Shown: positions 9,783 to 20,143, counted from the first letter of the stretch. The stretch is 64,000 bases of DNA from Arsukibacterium sp. UBA3155 (GCA_002364615.1 DEYP01000008.1:40216-104215), one strand, 5' to 3'. Numbers and translations are program-made. Notes: generated from the sequence alone by a model not told the origin.

Positions 9783-10976
9783 ATGTTAAGCGGCTTAAAG
9801 CAGCATTGTGATGCCATATTGGCTAATGTACCCAGGCAACGGCTGCTGGCACTGGATGCCCTGCGGGGGTTAACCATTACCGGGATGATTCTGGTTAATA
9901 ACCCCGGAAGCTGGAACCATGTTTATGGGCCACTGCGCCATGCAAAGTGGCATGGCTGGACGGTGACCGATCTGATTTTTCCTTTTTTTATTGTGATTGT
10001 CGGCATATCACTGCAATTGCGTCTGCAACGGCAAAGCAGTCAGCCCAAAGGGCTGATTATCCGTCATGCAGCCGTTCGCAGTCTGAAATTGTTTGGCCTG
10101 GGGCTGTTTCTGGCACTGTTTTATTATAATTTTGCTGATCCGGCGTACAGCTACATTGAACAAAAACTGCATACGCTGCGCTGGCTTGGCGTGCTGCAAC
10201 GGATTGGCCTGGTCTATTTTGCGACGGTACTGATTGTGCTGTATTGCGGTACCCGTGGCCGGATCCTCTGGTTAGCCGGGCTTTGCGCAGTCTATCTGTT
10301 GGCAATGTTACATCTGCCGTATCAGGATGCCTACGGCAATCAGTTCAGCGGTTTGCTGTTGTTTGGCAATAGCTTTGCCGCCTGGCTCGACCATACCGTG
10401 CTGGGTGCCCGCCATCTGTATTATGGAAGTGCCACCCCGTTTGCGTTCGACCCTGAAGGCTTATGGTCAACGTTGCCGGCGGTGGCCAGTTGTTTAAGTG
10501 GGGTGTTGCTGGCGCAGTGGCTGCAAACCGAGCGCTCTCTGTCCTGGAAAGTGCGGGGGTTATTGCTTGCCGGAGTTATCTCGGTGTGGCTGGCCGAGTT
10601 ATGGCATTTTGCCTTACCCATTAATAAAAGCTTATGGACCCCCAGTTTTGTAGTGCTTAGCAGCGGTTACTGCGCTATCGCTATGGCGGCATGTATCTGG
10701 TTATGTGATATTAAACGCTGGCGGCGCTGGAGCGCGCCTTTTGTGGTGTTTGGCGCCAATGCGATTTTGTTTTTTATGCTGGCAGGCTTAATGGCGCGTG
10801 CGCTGGTAATGATACCGGTCGGCGACGGTTTGCTTAAAGGCTGGCTATTCAGCCGGCTGTTTCAGCCGCTGTTTGGTGATTTAAACGGCTCACTGATCTT
10901 TGCGCTGGTATTTTTAGGATTTTCTTATTTACTAATGCACTGGTGTTACCGGCTCGGCATTATTTTCAAAGTGTGA
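9783..10976 (+). CDS. COG4299/DUF5009 transmembrane acyltransferase (NagX-like)
   Basis: Integral membrane protein of 397 residues with about ten hydrophobic segments. The N-terminal block LALDALRGLTITGMILVN followed by HAKWHGWTVTDLIFPFF is typical of the COG4299 family, related to human heparan-alpha-glucosaminide N-acetyltransferase and called NagX in bacterial GlcNAc regulons. It may acetylate de-acetylated glucosaminyl sugars across the membrane so that they can enter the GlcNAc pathway. Spacing to nagZ is two bases, so they are almost certainly one transcript. The family is clear; the reaction in bacteria is inferred. Confidence 0.82.
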   Translation: MLSGLKQHCDAILANVPRQRLLALDALRGLTITGMILVNNPGSWNHVYGPLRHAKWHGWTVTDLIFPFFIVIVGISLQLRLQRQSSQPKGLIIRHAAVRSLKLFGLGLFLALFYYNFADPAYSYIEQKLHTLRWLGVLQRIGLVYFATVLIVLYCGTRGRILWLAGLCAVYLLAMLHLPYQDAYGNQFSGLLLFGNSFAAWLDHTVLGARHLYYGSATPFAFDPEGLWSTLPAVASCLSGVLLAQWLQTERSLSWKVRGLLLAGVISVWLAELWHFALPINKSLWTPSFVVLSSGYCAIAMAACIWLCDIKRWRRWSAPFVVFGANAILFFMLAGLMARALVMIPVGDGLLKGWLFSRLFQPLFGDLNGSLIFALVFLGFSYLLMHWCYRLGIIFKV

Positions 10977-11079
10977 CAGTAATGATCGAGGGAGACCGGT
11001 TCCTGTACAAAGACGGTATTTGCAATTTACGCTGCCTGCAGTAAGCTCAATAACAGAATAATAACTAAGTGAAGTATTT

Positions 11080-13662
11080 ATGCGCCGTATTGCCGTGCTG
11101 GCATTGCTCACGTTACTTGTGCCAGTGTTGTTGCCACCCCCGGCAACGGCTGATGACACCAGCCTGGTTCAACACCGTCAACTGGTCGTCGGTATTTACC
11201 AGAATCCGCCGAAGCTTACCGTCAGTGCTGATGGCATGCCCAGCGGTATTTTCGGCGATTTACTGACGCAAATTGCGCTGCAGGAAAAATGGCACTTAAA
11301 GCCGGTGAGCTGCGACTGGGCCTACTGCCTTGAGCTGCTGAAAAGTGGTGATATTGATATTCTGCCTGACGTCGCATTCAGTGAAGCGCGGGCGCAGGTG
11401 ATGAGTTTTCATCAAGTACCGGCGTTATTTAGCTGGTCACGATTATACAGCCTAACGGACAATCAGATTGCAGCGCTAGCTGACCTGGCTGGCCAGCAGG
11501 TCGCGGTGCTGCGTGACAGTTCCCAATACCATTTTTTGTATAACTACAGCCAACAGCATCAGCTGGACATTAAATTGCAAGGGGTTAAATCATTGCAGGC
11601 CGCCTTTAATTTGGTCGCCGCCGGCCAGGCTGATGTCGCGGTAGCAAACCATTTGTTTGGTAATGGCCGGGCTGCTGAATTTGAACTGCAGGCGAACCCG
11701 CTGCGCTTTGATCCGGTTGAACTGTTTTATGCCACAGCTTATGGCCGGAACCTGCCGATATTAGAGGTTATCGATGGTTATCTGCGGCAATGGCAGGCAG
11801 AGCCTCAATCGTATTATTTTCAGACGATCAATCACTGGAGCAAGCCAGGCCTTGCCACGACAGACAATATTTCTATGTTGCTGCTGTGGTCGGTTATCAG
11901 TGGCGTATTAATAGTACTGATTGCTTTAACGTTAATTTGGTATCAACGGCGCAGTATTATTCAGCTAAACCGGCTGCGGCTGAGTCAGGACCGGCTAACC
12001 ACTATTCTCAATAGCGTCGACGCTCATATTTATATTAAAGATAAGCGGTTTCGCTATCAGTATGTCAATCATAAAATCGCTGAATTGTTCGGCCGGCTGC
12101 CGGAGCAGATCGTTGGCCATACCGACAATATGTTTTTTGATGCAAAAACCGTCAGCCAGTTGCAGGTTAACGATGAGCGGGTGCTTAGTGGCGGCGAGCG
12201 CATCGTCGAAGAAGAAATAAATACCACGGTAAAAGATAATGAAGAGCGGATTTTCTTATCAGTAAAGTTACCGCTGCGCCATGCCAATGGTGAAATTTAC
12301 GCCTTGTGCGGTATTTCTACCGATGTGACCGAACATAAACAAAACCAGGCAGCCATTCACCAACTGGCGTTTTATGATGCGTTAACCTCGCTACCTAATA
12401 GGCGTTTATTGCTGGAGCGGCTGGAGCAGGCGTTCAGTCTCGCGGGCCGGGGGGCTACTCAGGGCGCCATACTGTTTATTGATCTGGACCATTTTAAAGA
12501 TTTGAATGATACGCTGGGCCACGCCGTAGGTGATGAATTACTGAGCCAGGTTGCCAGTCGGCTTAGCGATCAGCTTCGTAAAAGCGATACGCTGGCCCGG
12601 TTTGGTGGTGACGAATTTGTGGTGTTGCTGCCGGAGCTGCAGCCCCGGGCTGATTTAGCCGGACAACGGGTAGAATTACTGGCGATGAAACTGATGGATA
12701 TATTAAGCCAGCCGTTTCAGCTGGCAGAACGCACTTACACCATCAGCGCCAGTATTGGCATTGCTATGTTTAGTGATGCAGACAACGTAGACGAGCTGCT
12801 GCAACGGGCAGATCTGGCCATGTACGATGCCAAAAACCGCGGCCGCTGCCGTTACTGTTTTTATAACAGTAAATTGCAAGCCACCGTGCTCGAGCGTTCG
12901 GCGATGCTTAGTGGTTTGCGCCAGGCATTGGCGCAGCAACAGTTTAGTCTGCATTTTCAACCGCAATATCATCTCGATGGCCAGGTGGTGGGTGCCGAAG
13001 TGTTGCTGCGTTGGTCTGATCCTGAGTTGGGTCAGGTATCGCCAGCTGAATTTATTCCACTGGCCGAAGAGTGCGGCTTAATATTGCCAATCGGCGCCTG
13101 GGTATTACAGCAAAGTTGCCTGCAACTGGCCCAGTGGCAACACGATAAGCAGAAGTCAGGCTGGCATCTGGCGGTTAATTTAAGTGTGCGGCAGCTACAT
13201 GACCCAAATTTTGTGGAACTGGTACGCGACACCCTGTATCTCAGTGGTGCTAACCCGGAGAACTTAGTGCTGGAACTTACCGAAACCCAGTTATTACAGG
13301 ATATCGAGGCAGTCATACTGAAGATGCAGCAATTGGGTGAGCTGGGAATACGCTTTTCGCTGGACGATTTTGGTACCGGTTATTCATCCTTAAGTTATTT
13401 AAAACGGCTGCCACTTAACCAGTTAAAAATCGATGGCAGTTTTGTCCGCGATTTACTGGACGATCCCAGTGATGCCGCCATTATCAGAACCATTCTGGCA
13501 TTGGGTAACAGCCTGGAACTGGAGGTGATCGCGGAGGGGGTAGAAACGGTTGCACAATATCAGGCATTAGCAAAATTGGGCTGCCAACAGTTTCAGGGCT
13601 ATTTACTGGGCCGGCCGGCGCCCGTTGCAAAGTTAAGCGCTGACCCGCAAAAGCCAGGCTGA
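11080..13662 (+). CDS. Periplasmic-sensor PAS-GGDEF-EAL protein
   Basis: Inner-membrane c-di-GMP enzyme of 860 residues. Order: signal peptide (1-25), SBP_bac_3-type periplasmic binding domain (about 30-245), transmembrane helix (about 264-288), PAS domain (about 300-420), GGDEF domain with intact GGDEF at 509-513, and EAL domain with DDFGTGYSS at 762-770. The EAL signature itself reads EVL (640-642), a variant found in some active phosphodiesterases. The intact GGDEF predicts cyclase activity or GTP binding. The binding domain probably senses an amino acid or small peptide. It lies 103 bases after the sugar operon but is probably separately transcribed. Its ribosome site is weak. The ligand and the net direction of activity are unknown. 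Confidence 0.93.
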   Translation: MRRIAVLALLTLLVPVLLPPPATADDTSLVQHRQLVVGIYQNPPKLTVSADGMPSGIFGDLLTQIALQEKWHLKPVSCDWAYCLELLKSGDIDILPDVAFSEARAQVMSFHQVPALFSWSRLYSLTDNQIAALADLAGQQVAVLRDSSQYHFLYNYSQQHQLDIKLQGVKSLQAAFNLVAAGQADVAVANHLFGNGRAAEFELQANPLRFDPVELFYATAYGRNLPILEVIDGYLRQWQAEPQSYYFQTINHWSKPGLATTDNISMLLLWSVISGVLIVLIALTLIWYQRRSIIQLNRLRLSQDRLTTILNSVDAHIYIKDKRFRYQYVNHKIAELFGRLPEQIVGHTDNMFFDAKTVSQLQVNDERVLSGGERIVEEEINTTVKDNEERIFLSVKLPLRHANGEIYALCGISTDVTEHKQNQAAIHQLAFYDALTSLPNRRLLLERLEQAFSLAGRGATQGAILFIDLDHFKDLNDTLGHAVGDELLSQVASRLSDQLRKSDTLARFGGDEFVVLLPELQPRADLAGQRVELLAMKLMDILSQPFQLAERTYTISASIGIAMFSDADNVDELLQRADLAMYDAKNRGRCRYCFYNSKLQATVLERSAMLSGLRQALAQQQFSLHFQPQYHLDGQVVGAEVLLRWSDPELGQVSPAEFIPLAEECGLILPIGAWVLQQSCLQLAQWQHDKQKSGWHLAVNLSVRQLHDPNFVELVRDTLYLSGANPENLVLELTETQLLQDIEAVILKMQQLGELGIRFSLDDFGTGYSSLSYLKRLPLNQLKIDGSFVRDLLDDPSDAAIIRTILALGNSLELEVIAEGVETVAQYQALAKLGCQQFQGYLLGRPAPVAKLSADPQKPG

Positions 13663-13684
13663 TAACAACGCCAGGTGTGCGTAG

Positions 13685-14326
13685 TTAAGACCAGAGCGCC
13701 AGTCTGCCAAGAAACAGCTGGCCATGTTGCGACAGCAACCAGATAAGCAAAATGCCGTTACCGACAATAACCAGCAAAAACTCTCGCTGGAATAGAAACT
13801 TACGTTTTTTATGTGACAGTTTTTTCTGTGCCAGCAAGGCGCCTGGCCAGCCACCAATTAAGCTGAATAATTGTAAACTTTGCTCTGGCAGACGCTGACG
13901 CTGCCGGGCTTTGGCTGCGGCTTTATCGGCGCGATACAACCAGTAGGTAAACAGGCTTGCTTCGATATAGAGAATAGGTAGTACGTAGGGTAGGGTACCA
14001 AACAGCAGTGCAATAACCACCAGCACCAGAAACGCACAGCGAAAGTACAATGCTACATCCTGGGTGTAGTCCAGATCGACAATCTCATGTTCTGCCAGGG
14101 GAGAAGCGGATCTGGACCCGCTGATAACCTGCAGCTCAATGGCTAATGGCCGCCCTTGTTTATCCTGACTCAGACTGAATTGCAGGCGACAGCCTTCCGT
14201 CGGACGGATCTTGCTGTCGGTAAAATCACGAATATGAAAAAAAACCTGCTGGGTGTCATTATCAGGTACGACGAAGCCGAAACCTTTATCGTCGCGCCAG
14301 TGCACCACTTTTCCTGTCAGCTGCAT
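13685..14326 (-). CDS. Cold-shock domain fused to DUF1294 membrane protein
   Basis: 213-residue fusion. Residues 1-70 form a CspA-like cold-shock domain (GKVVHWRDDKGFGFVVPDN, VFFHIRDF), an RNA- or single-strand-DNA-binding fold. The rest holds about four hydrophobic segments ending in a DUF1294 domain with the signature LQLFSLIGGWPGALLAQ and the basic KKLSHKKRKFLFQREF. This architecture recurs in gammaproteobacteria but has no established function. The gene is convergent with the GGDEF/EAL gene (22 bases apart). Confidence 0.85.
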   Translation of the reverse strand: MQLTGKVVHWRDDKGFGFVVPDNDTQQVFFHIRDFTDSKIRPTEGCRLQFSLSQDKQGRPLAIELQVISGSRSASPLAEHEIVDLDYTQDVALYFRCAFLVLVVIALLFGTLPYVLPILYIEASLFTYWLYRADKAAAKARQRQRLPEQSLQLFSLIGGWPGALLAQKKLSHKKRKFLFQREFLLVIVGNGILLIWLLSQHGQLFLGRLALWS

Positions 14327-14410
14327 AGGCCGTCACCAAGCTACATGTGTTGCAATTAGCCGAGTGTATCAGAAGTTTACTTAACCGTAGTTTAACTGAC
14401 CGGCAAAGTT

Positions 14411-15857
<1,447 letters not shown>

Positions 15858-15924
15858 TCGCGTGCCTCAACCTTGACAATAGCGCTCTAGCTTAATCACA
15901 GTAAAGGCTAAAGGCAAAATTCTG

Positions 15925-16521
15925 ATGAAAACCGTTGCTCTGCCCGTATGCCCTCCAATGCTTCAACGCCCTTCTGCGCATTTTGATGATAGGCCCCCCG
16001 GCGAGGAAATCAGCTTGCTGGTTATTCACAACATCAGTTTACCCGCCGGAGATTTTGCCACAGCACCACAGCAGGGTTGCCCGGTAGACAGCTTATTTTG
16101 CGGCACCCTTGATTGCAGTCTTCATCCCAGCTTTGTATCGTTGCAGGGGGTAAGGGTGGCGGCTCACTGCGTTATCTGGCGCGATGGCACCATTTTCCAG
16201 TATGTCCCTTTTGCTAACAGAGCCTGGCATGCTGGCAAAAGTGAATTTGCTGGTCGGGCCAACTGTAACGACTTTTCGATAGGGATAGAGTTAGAAGGCT
16301 GCGATAATATGCCGTATACTGAGCAGCAGTACCAAAGCCTGATAGCGCTGAGCCACTATTTACTGGCGCGCTATCAGCAGCTGAAGCCGGAGCGGATTGT
16401 TGGCCATTGTGACATTGCCCCCGGACGCAAAACGGATCCGGGACCGGCGTTTGACTGGTCGTATTATCGGGCCAATATTAAAGCCGTAGTTCAAGCCACA
16501 AGAATGGAGAGCAGGGAATGA
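15925..16521 (+). CDS. ampD: 1,6-anhydro-N-acetylmuramyl-L-alanine amidase AmpD
   Basis: Cytoplasmic zinc amidase that detaches the peptide from anhydro-muropeptides during wall recycling and so keeps AmpR-type beta-lactamase induction low. At 198 residues with no signal peptide it matches AmpD rather than the exported AmpDh enzymes. Zinc ligands are visible at H35 (VIHNIS), H161 and D171 (VGHCDIAPGRKTDPG). The VSLQGVRVAAHCVIWRDG region and FANRAWHAG are also conserved. The stop overlaps the ampE start by four bases, giving the classic ampDE operon divergent from nadC. Confidence 0.96.
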   Translation: MKTVALPVCPPMLQRPSAHFDDRPPGEEISLLVIHNISLPAGDFATAPQQGCPVDSLFCGTLDCSLHPSFVSLQGVRVAAHCVIWRDGTIFQYVPFANRAWHAGKSEFAGRANCNDFSIGIELEGCDNMPYTEQQYQSLIALSHYLLARYQQLKPERIVGHCDIAPGRKTDPGPAFDWSYYRANIKAVVQATRMESRE

Positions 16522-17411
16522 CGTTGATCAGCATGTTGTTGGCACTAATTATTGAGCGCCTCGCGGTGCGCAGCGACGCCTGGCAGGCCCATCGCTACGT
16601 CAGAGCCTATCTAACCTTCAGTCTGAAAACCCCGCTGGCGGGGTTAGCCCGTCATCAACTGGGCCAGTATTTATGGTTGTTGCTGCCGGGTACTATTGTT
16701 GCTTTGCTGCTGGGCTTAATCGATAACCGTCTGCTCAGCCTAATTGTTAATACACTGGTGTTGCTGGTCGGAATTGGTTGCTGGCATTACCGCCAGCTGT
16801 ACAAGCAGTATCTGAATGCGCAAGAGCGGGGCGACGGTGAAGCGGCTTATCTGGTGATGCAGCAAATTCGCACGGAGTCGGGTAGCAGTATTGAGCAAAA
16901 CAGTTATGGCCAAACGCTGATTTGGCTCAATTTTCGTTACTATGCGGCGACGGTGTTCTGGTTTTTATTACTCGGGGTGTTTGGGGTTATCACCTATGTT
17001 TTGGTGCGCCAGTTACAAGAGCCCAGAACCCTGGTTGATAATACCGCAGCAGCAGACAGTGAACAGACCGCTGCAGACTACAGCAAACTGCAAACCGACA
17101 CAGATGGTCCGGACGCCGTGTATTACATGACGTTTTGGGCGCAGTGGTTTCCAACCCGGTTATTTGGTTTAGGCTTTGCCCTGGTGGGCTATTTCTCCCG
17201 GGCATCTAATGCCTTACTCGCTTATTTTATGGATTTTACTACCGATAACGAGCAGGTATTGACCGAAGTGGCTTTGGCTGCCGAACCGCAGGAAGAGGAG
17301 CAGCTGAATACGCTGGATGAAAGCAGTGCCATGGTACAGTTAGGGAAGCGCAATATGCTGTTCTTTCTGGCATTGGCTGCAATATTGACCCTAAGCGGCT
17401 GGTTGTACTGA
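16518..17411 (+). CDS. ampE: AmpE inner-membrane protein
   Basis: Inner-membrane protein of 297 residues, companion of AmpD and a proposed sensor or modulator of beta-lactamase signalling. The start MTLISMLLALIIERL and the later FRYYAATVFWFLLLGVFGV match the family, with about four membrane segments and a hydrophobic C-terminal helix. It overlaps ampD by four bases, and the next gene begins one base after its stop. AmpE's precise biochemical role is not established, so the call rests on family and gene order. Confidence 0.92.
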   Translation: MTLISMLLALIIERLAVRSDAWQAHRYVRAYLTFSLKTPLAGLARHQLGQYLWLLLPGTIVALLLGLIDNRLLSLIVNTLVLLVGIGCWHYRQLYKQYLNAQERGDGEAAYLVMQQIRTESGSSIEQNSYGQTLIWLNFRYYAATVFWFLLLGVFGVITYVLVRQLQEPRTLVDNTAAADSEQTAADYSKLQTDTDGPDAVYYMTFWAQWFPTRLFGLGFALVGYFSRASNALLAYFMDFTTDNEQVLTEVALAAEPQEEEQLNTLDESSAMVQLGKRNMLFFLALAAILTLSGWLY

Positions 17412-17412
17412 G

Positions 17413-17871
17413 ATGGCCCAGTCTGCTGAACAACTGCTACCCTATATCGCCGCGACCTTTGATCAAATGCCGTTTAACCGTTTACTCGGCTTGCAGGTAA
17501 GCCGTTTTGCCGACGATGAAGTCGAGGTGCGTTTTCCCTGGGCGGAGCAATTGGTGGGTAACCCTATCCAACAGATTTTACACGGCGGCGTTATTGCCAC
17601 TGTGCTGGATGTGGCCGGGGGTATGATGGCGGTAGCCAGTGCGCTGGGACGATTCAGCGAAATTGAGCAAGCCGAACTGGTACAACGCTTTGGAAAAATG
17701 AGCACTATTGATATTCGTACCGATTACTTAAGACCCGGCCGCGGGGCGGAGTTCATTGCGACGGCACGGGTTATCCGTGCTGGCAATAAAGTGGCAGTAT
17801 GCCGGATGGAACTGCATAACGAACAAGGCGTGCATATTGCACTGGGTACCGGTACTTATCTGGTTGGCTAA
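17413..17871 (+). CDS. Hotdog-fold thioesterase (PaaI/YigI-like)
   Basis: 152-residue single-domain acyl-CoA thioesterase. HGGVIATVLDVAGGMMAV (residues about 57-74) is the hotdog helix typical of the PaaI superfamily, and IDIRTDYLRPGRGAEFIATA is the conserved strand region. It has no export signal and is probably a soluble oligomer. It begins one base after the ampE stop and may be read through from ampDE, although no functional link is evident. The acyl substrate is unknown. Confidence 0.82.
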   Translation: MAQSAEQLLPYIAATFDQMPFNRLLGLQVSRFADDEVEVRFPWAEQLVGNPIQQILHGGVIATVLDVAGGMMAVASALGRFSEIEQAELVQRFGKMSTIDIRTDYLRPGRGAEFIATARVIRAGNKVAVCRMELHNEQGVHIALGTGTYLVG

Positions 17872-17895
17872 GGGCCGACATTCTGGGGTTATACA

Positions 17896-18810
17896 ATGTC
17901 GTTAAGCAGGGAGCAAAAGCTCGGTGGTGCTTTCGCTGCCAGCGCTTACAGCCTTTGGGGTATTGCCCCACTTTACTTTAAACAAATTGATTTTATAGCT
18001 GCCACGGAAATTCTGGTGCACCGGATTGTCTGGTCCTGCTTGTTATTATTGCTGGTATTGCTGGCCCTGAAACAAGGGGCTCAGCTTATGCGGCTGTTGC
18101 GCCAGCCAACATTGATATTATGGCTGTTGTTTACCGCGCTGATTCTGGGCGTTAACTGGGGTTTGTTTATCTGGGCGGTGAACAGTGATCATATGCTTGA
18201 AGCCAGTCTCGGCTATTATATCAACCCCTTGCTGAACGTATTGCTGGGCATGTTATTTCTGGGCGAAAGATTAAGAGTGTTACAATGGCTGGCGCTGGGT
18301 CTGGCGGCAACCGGCGTGGTCATTCAGGTGGTTATTTTCGGCTCCATTCCCTGGGTGGCGCTGGCACTGGCCGGCTCGTTTGCCGTATATGGCTTATTGC
18401 GTAAAAAGCTGGCGGTAGAAGCAATAACGGGTTTGTTTGTCGAGTCATTATTATTGCTGCCACTGGCGCTGTTGTACTGGTGGCACTATGCCGACAGCAG
18501 CGCGGTTAATATGCTGAATAACTCCACCACGCTTAACCTATTGCTGGTGGCCGCGGCCTTTGTTACCACCATTCCTTTACTGTGCTTTATTGCCGGAGCC
18601 CGTCGCCTGCAATTATCGACCATGGGCTTTTTTCAGTATATTGGCCCAAGTCTGATGTTTGTCTTTGGTGTCTGGCTGTATCATGAGCCATTGCAACCAG
18701 CCAGTTTAATAACCTTTGGTTTTATCTGGCTGGCGTTATGTATTTACAGTATGGATGCCTGGCGGCATCTTCGTTACCAGCGCAAGCTGTTACGCAGTGC
18801 GGTATGTTAA
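17896..18810 (+). CDS. rarD: EamA-family transporter RarD
   Basis: Inner-membrane permease of the drug/metabolite transporter superfamily with ten predicted helices in 304 residues. The N-terminal YSLWGIAPLYFKQI, LGYYINPLLNVLLGMLFLGE and FFQYIGPSLMFVFGVWLYHE blocks are diagnostic of RarD. RarD was named for a chloramphenicol-sensitivity phenotype, but its natural substrate is not established. It follows the thioesterase by 24 bases on the same strand. Confidence 0.9.
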   Translation: MSLSREQKLGGAFAASAYSLWGIAPLYFKQIDFIAATEILVHRIVWSCLLLLLVLLALKQGAQLMRLLRQPTLILWLLFTALILGVNWGLFIWAVNSDHMLEASLGYYINPLLNVLLGMLFLGERLRVLQWLALGLAATGVVIQVVIFGSIPWVALALAGSFAVYGLLRKKLAVEAITGLFVESLLLLPLALLYWWHYADSSAVNMLNNSTTLNLLLVAAAFVTTIPLLCFIAGARRLQLSTMGFFQYIGPSLMFVFGVWLYHEPLQPASLITFGFIWLALCIYSMDAWRHLRYQRKLLRSAVC

Positions 18811-18857
18811 AAAGTCGCGCTGACACGCCATCTTTGGTTTAGTTGCAGGAGCATAAT

Positions 18858-19535
18858 ATGCCAGGCCCGTTAGACTTAATTGCTGTTATCTGGTTTTTTG
18901 TATTGTGGATAGGCTATACCCTTTTTGCTAAACGCAAAGCCAAGAAAGTAAGTTGTTTGTCGTTTGAACTGCGGCGTAAACGTACTGACTGGATGCAGAA
19001 AATGCTGACCCGCGATAACAAAATGGCGGACGTAGGGCTTATTTCTACCCTGGAGCGCAACGTCACCTTTTTCGCATCAAGTTCATTGCTTATTTTGGCG
19101 GGTTTGCTGACCGCCATGTCTTCCGCTGAAAAACTGAGCGTAATGTTGTCAAATCTGGTGCCCTGGGCCAATTACACTGAAGGCTCGGTTCAGCTGAAAT
19201 TATTACTGCTGACCTTTATATTTGTCTTCGCTTTTTTTCAGTTTACCTGGTCATTACGTCAGTACGGTTTTTGTGGCGTGTTAATCGGTGCGGCACCGGA
19301 TGGCCGCAACTTAAATGAAGAGGATCAGGCGCTGTACGCTAACCGGGCTGCTAAAGTCATCGATCAGGCAGGCCATTCTTTTAATTATGGTTTGCGCTCC
19401 ATTTACTTCTCGTTATCTGCACTGTCGTGGTTTATAGACCCGATTTTATTTATGATAAGTTCCGTGGTAGTGATGATTGTCATGAAGCAGCGTGAATTTC
19501 ATTCTAAAGTGTTAAAAGCGCTGCAGGAATGCTAA
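18858..19535 (+). CDS. DUF599 membrane protein
   Basis: 225-residue inner-membrane protein of the DUF599 family, with about four hydrophobic segments and the conserved RTDWMQKMLTRDNKMADVGL and IGAAPDG regions. I place the start at the ATG at 18858, preceded by GCAGGAG; an upstream in-frame TTG (18843) is less likely. No function is known for the family. The gene ends 20 bases before a strong inverted repeat that probably terminates its transcript. Confidence 0.8.
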   Translation: MPGPLDLIAVIWFFVLWIGYTLFAKRKAKKVSCLSFELRRKRTDWMQKMLTRDNKMADVGLISTLERNVTFFASSSLLILAGLLTAMSSAEKLSVMLSNLVPWANYTEGSVQLKLLLLTFIFVFAFFQFTWSLRQYGFCGVLIGAAPDGRNLNEEDQALYANRAAKVIDQAGHSFNYGLRSIYFSLSALSWFIDPILFMISSVVVMIVMKQREFHSKVLKALQEC

Positions 19536-19555
19536 AACCCTGACAGTTGAAACAA

Positions 19556-19598
19556 AAAAAGGGTCAGAGTGAATAAATTATTCACTCTGACCCTTTTT
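19556..19598. terminator. Perfect inverted repeat acting as a bidirectional terminator, built from GGGTCAGAGTGA repeats
   Basis: A 21-base arm beginning AAAAAGGGTCAGAGTGA is followed after one central base by its exact complement, ending in a T run. It lies between the convergent DUF599 and dolP genes, and each strand offers a stem followed by Ts, so it can terminate both. The arm shares its core with the direct repeats at 51238-51309, which suggests it derives from a REP-like mobile repeat. Confidence 0.8.
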
Positions 19599-19612
19599 AT
19601 TTATTTTGAAGG

Positions 19613-20143
19613 TTAACGGCGTTCGAACGCTTTCACTACCCGTGCCACCCCTTCGACATTACGGGCAATATCTACTGCTTTATCGGCTTCAGCGCCACTG
19701 ACCAGTCCCATTAAAAACACTTCGGCGTTTTCAGTAACCACAGTAATGTTCAGGCCGCTGACATCATCATCTGTTAGCAGTTGAGACTTCACTTTAGTCG
19801 TGATCCAACTATCCCGGGTGCGGGTGGATAACGATGTACTATTGCCAAGCCGGATCTGATTATGAATATCCCGCACGCCAGGGGTGTCTTTAACCAACAG
19901 TTCTGCCTGTTGTTTTATGCTATTGCTGTTCACCTGGCCGGTGAGCAAGACAATGCCGTTATAGCTGGTCACACCTATGTTGCTGCTATCGGGTATCATT
20001 TCAGCGGTGCCAATAGCCCGCCGGGCGCGGATCACAATGCTATTGTCATCAATTTGCGACCCCAGGGTGCGCCGGTCGCTGACAACACAACCCTGCAGCA
20101 GCGTAATGGTAACCGCCAGGACGATAAGTTTACTGATATTCAT
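19613..20143 (-). CDS. dolP: BON-domain outer-membrane lipoprotein (DolP/YraP)
   Basis: 176-residue lipoprotein. The chosen start at 20143 follows AGGGAGAA and gives a signal ending TLLQGC with the lipidated cysteine at about residue 19. A longer frame would put 24 unrelated residues in front. Two BON domains (about 45-105 and 115-176) bind phospholipid in the E. coli homologue, which sits at division sites and supports outer-membrane integrity. Its start overlaps the diaA stop in an ATGA arrangement, and the lpoA-yraN-diaA-dolP order is conserved in gammaproteobacteria. Confidence 0.92.
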   Translation of the reverse strand: MNISKLIVLAVTITLLQGCVVSDRRTLGSQIDDNSIVIRARRAIGTAEMIPDSSNIGVTSYNGIVLLTGQVNSNSIKQQAELLVKDTPGVRDIHNQIRLGNSTSLSTRTRDSWITTKVKSQLLTDDDVSGLNITVVTENAEVFLMGLVSGAEADKAVDIARNVEGVARVVKAFERR

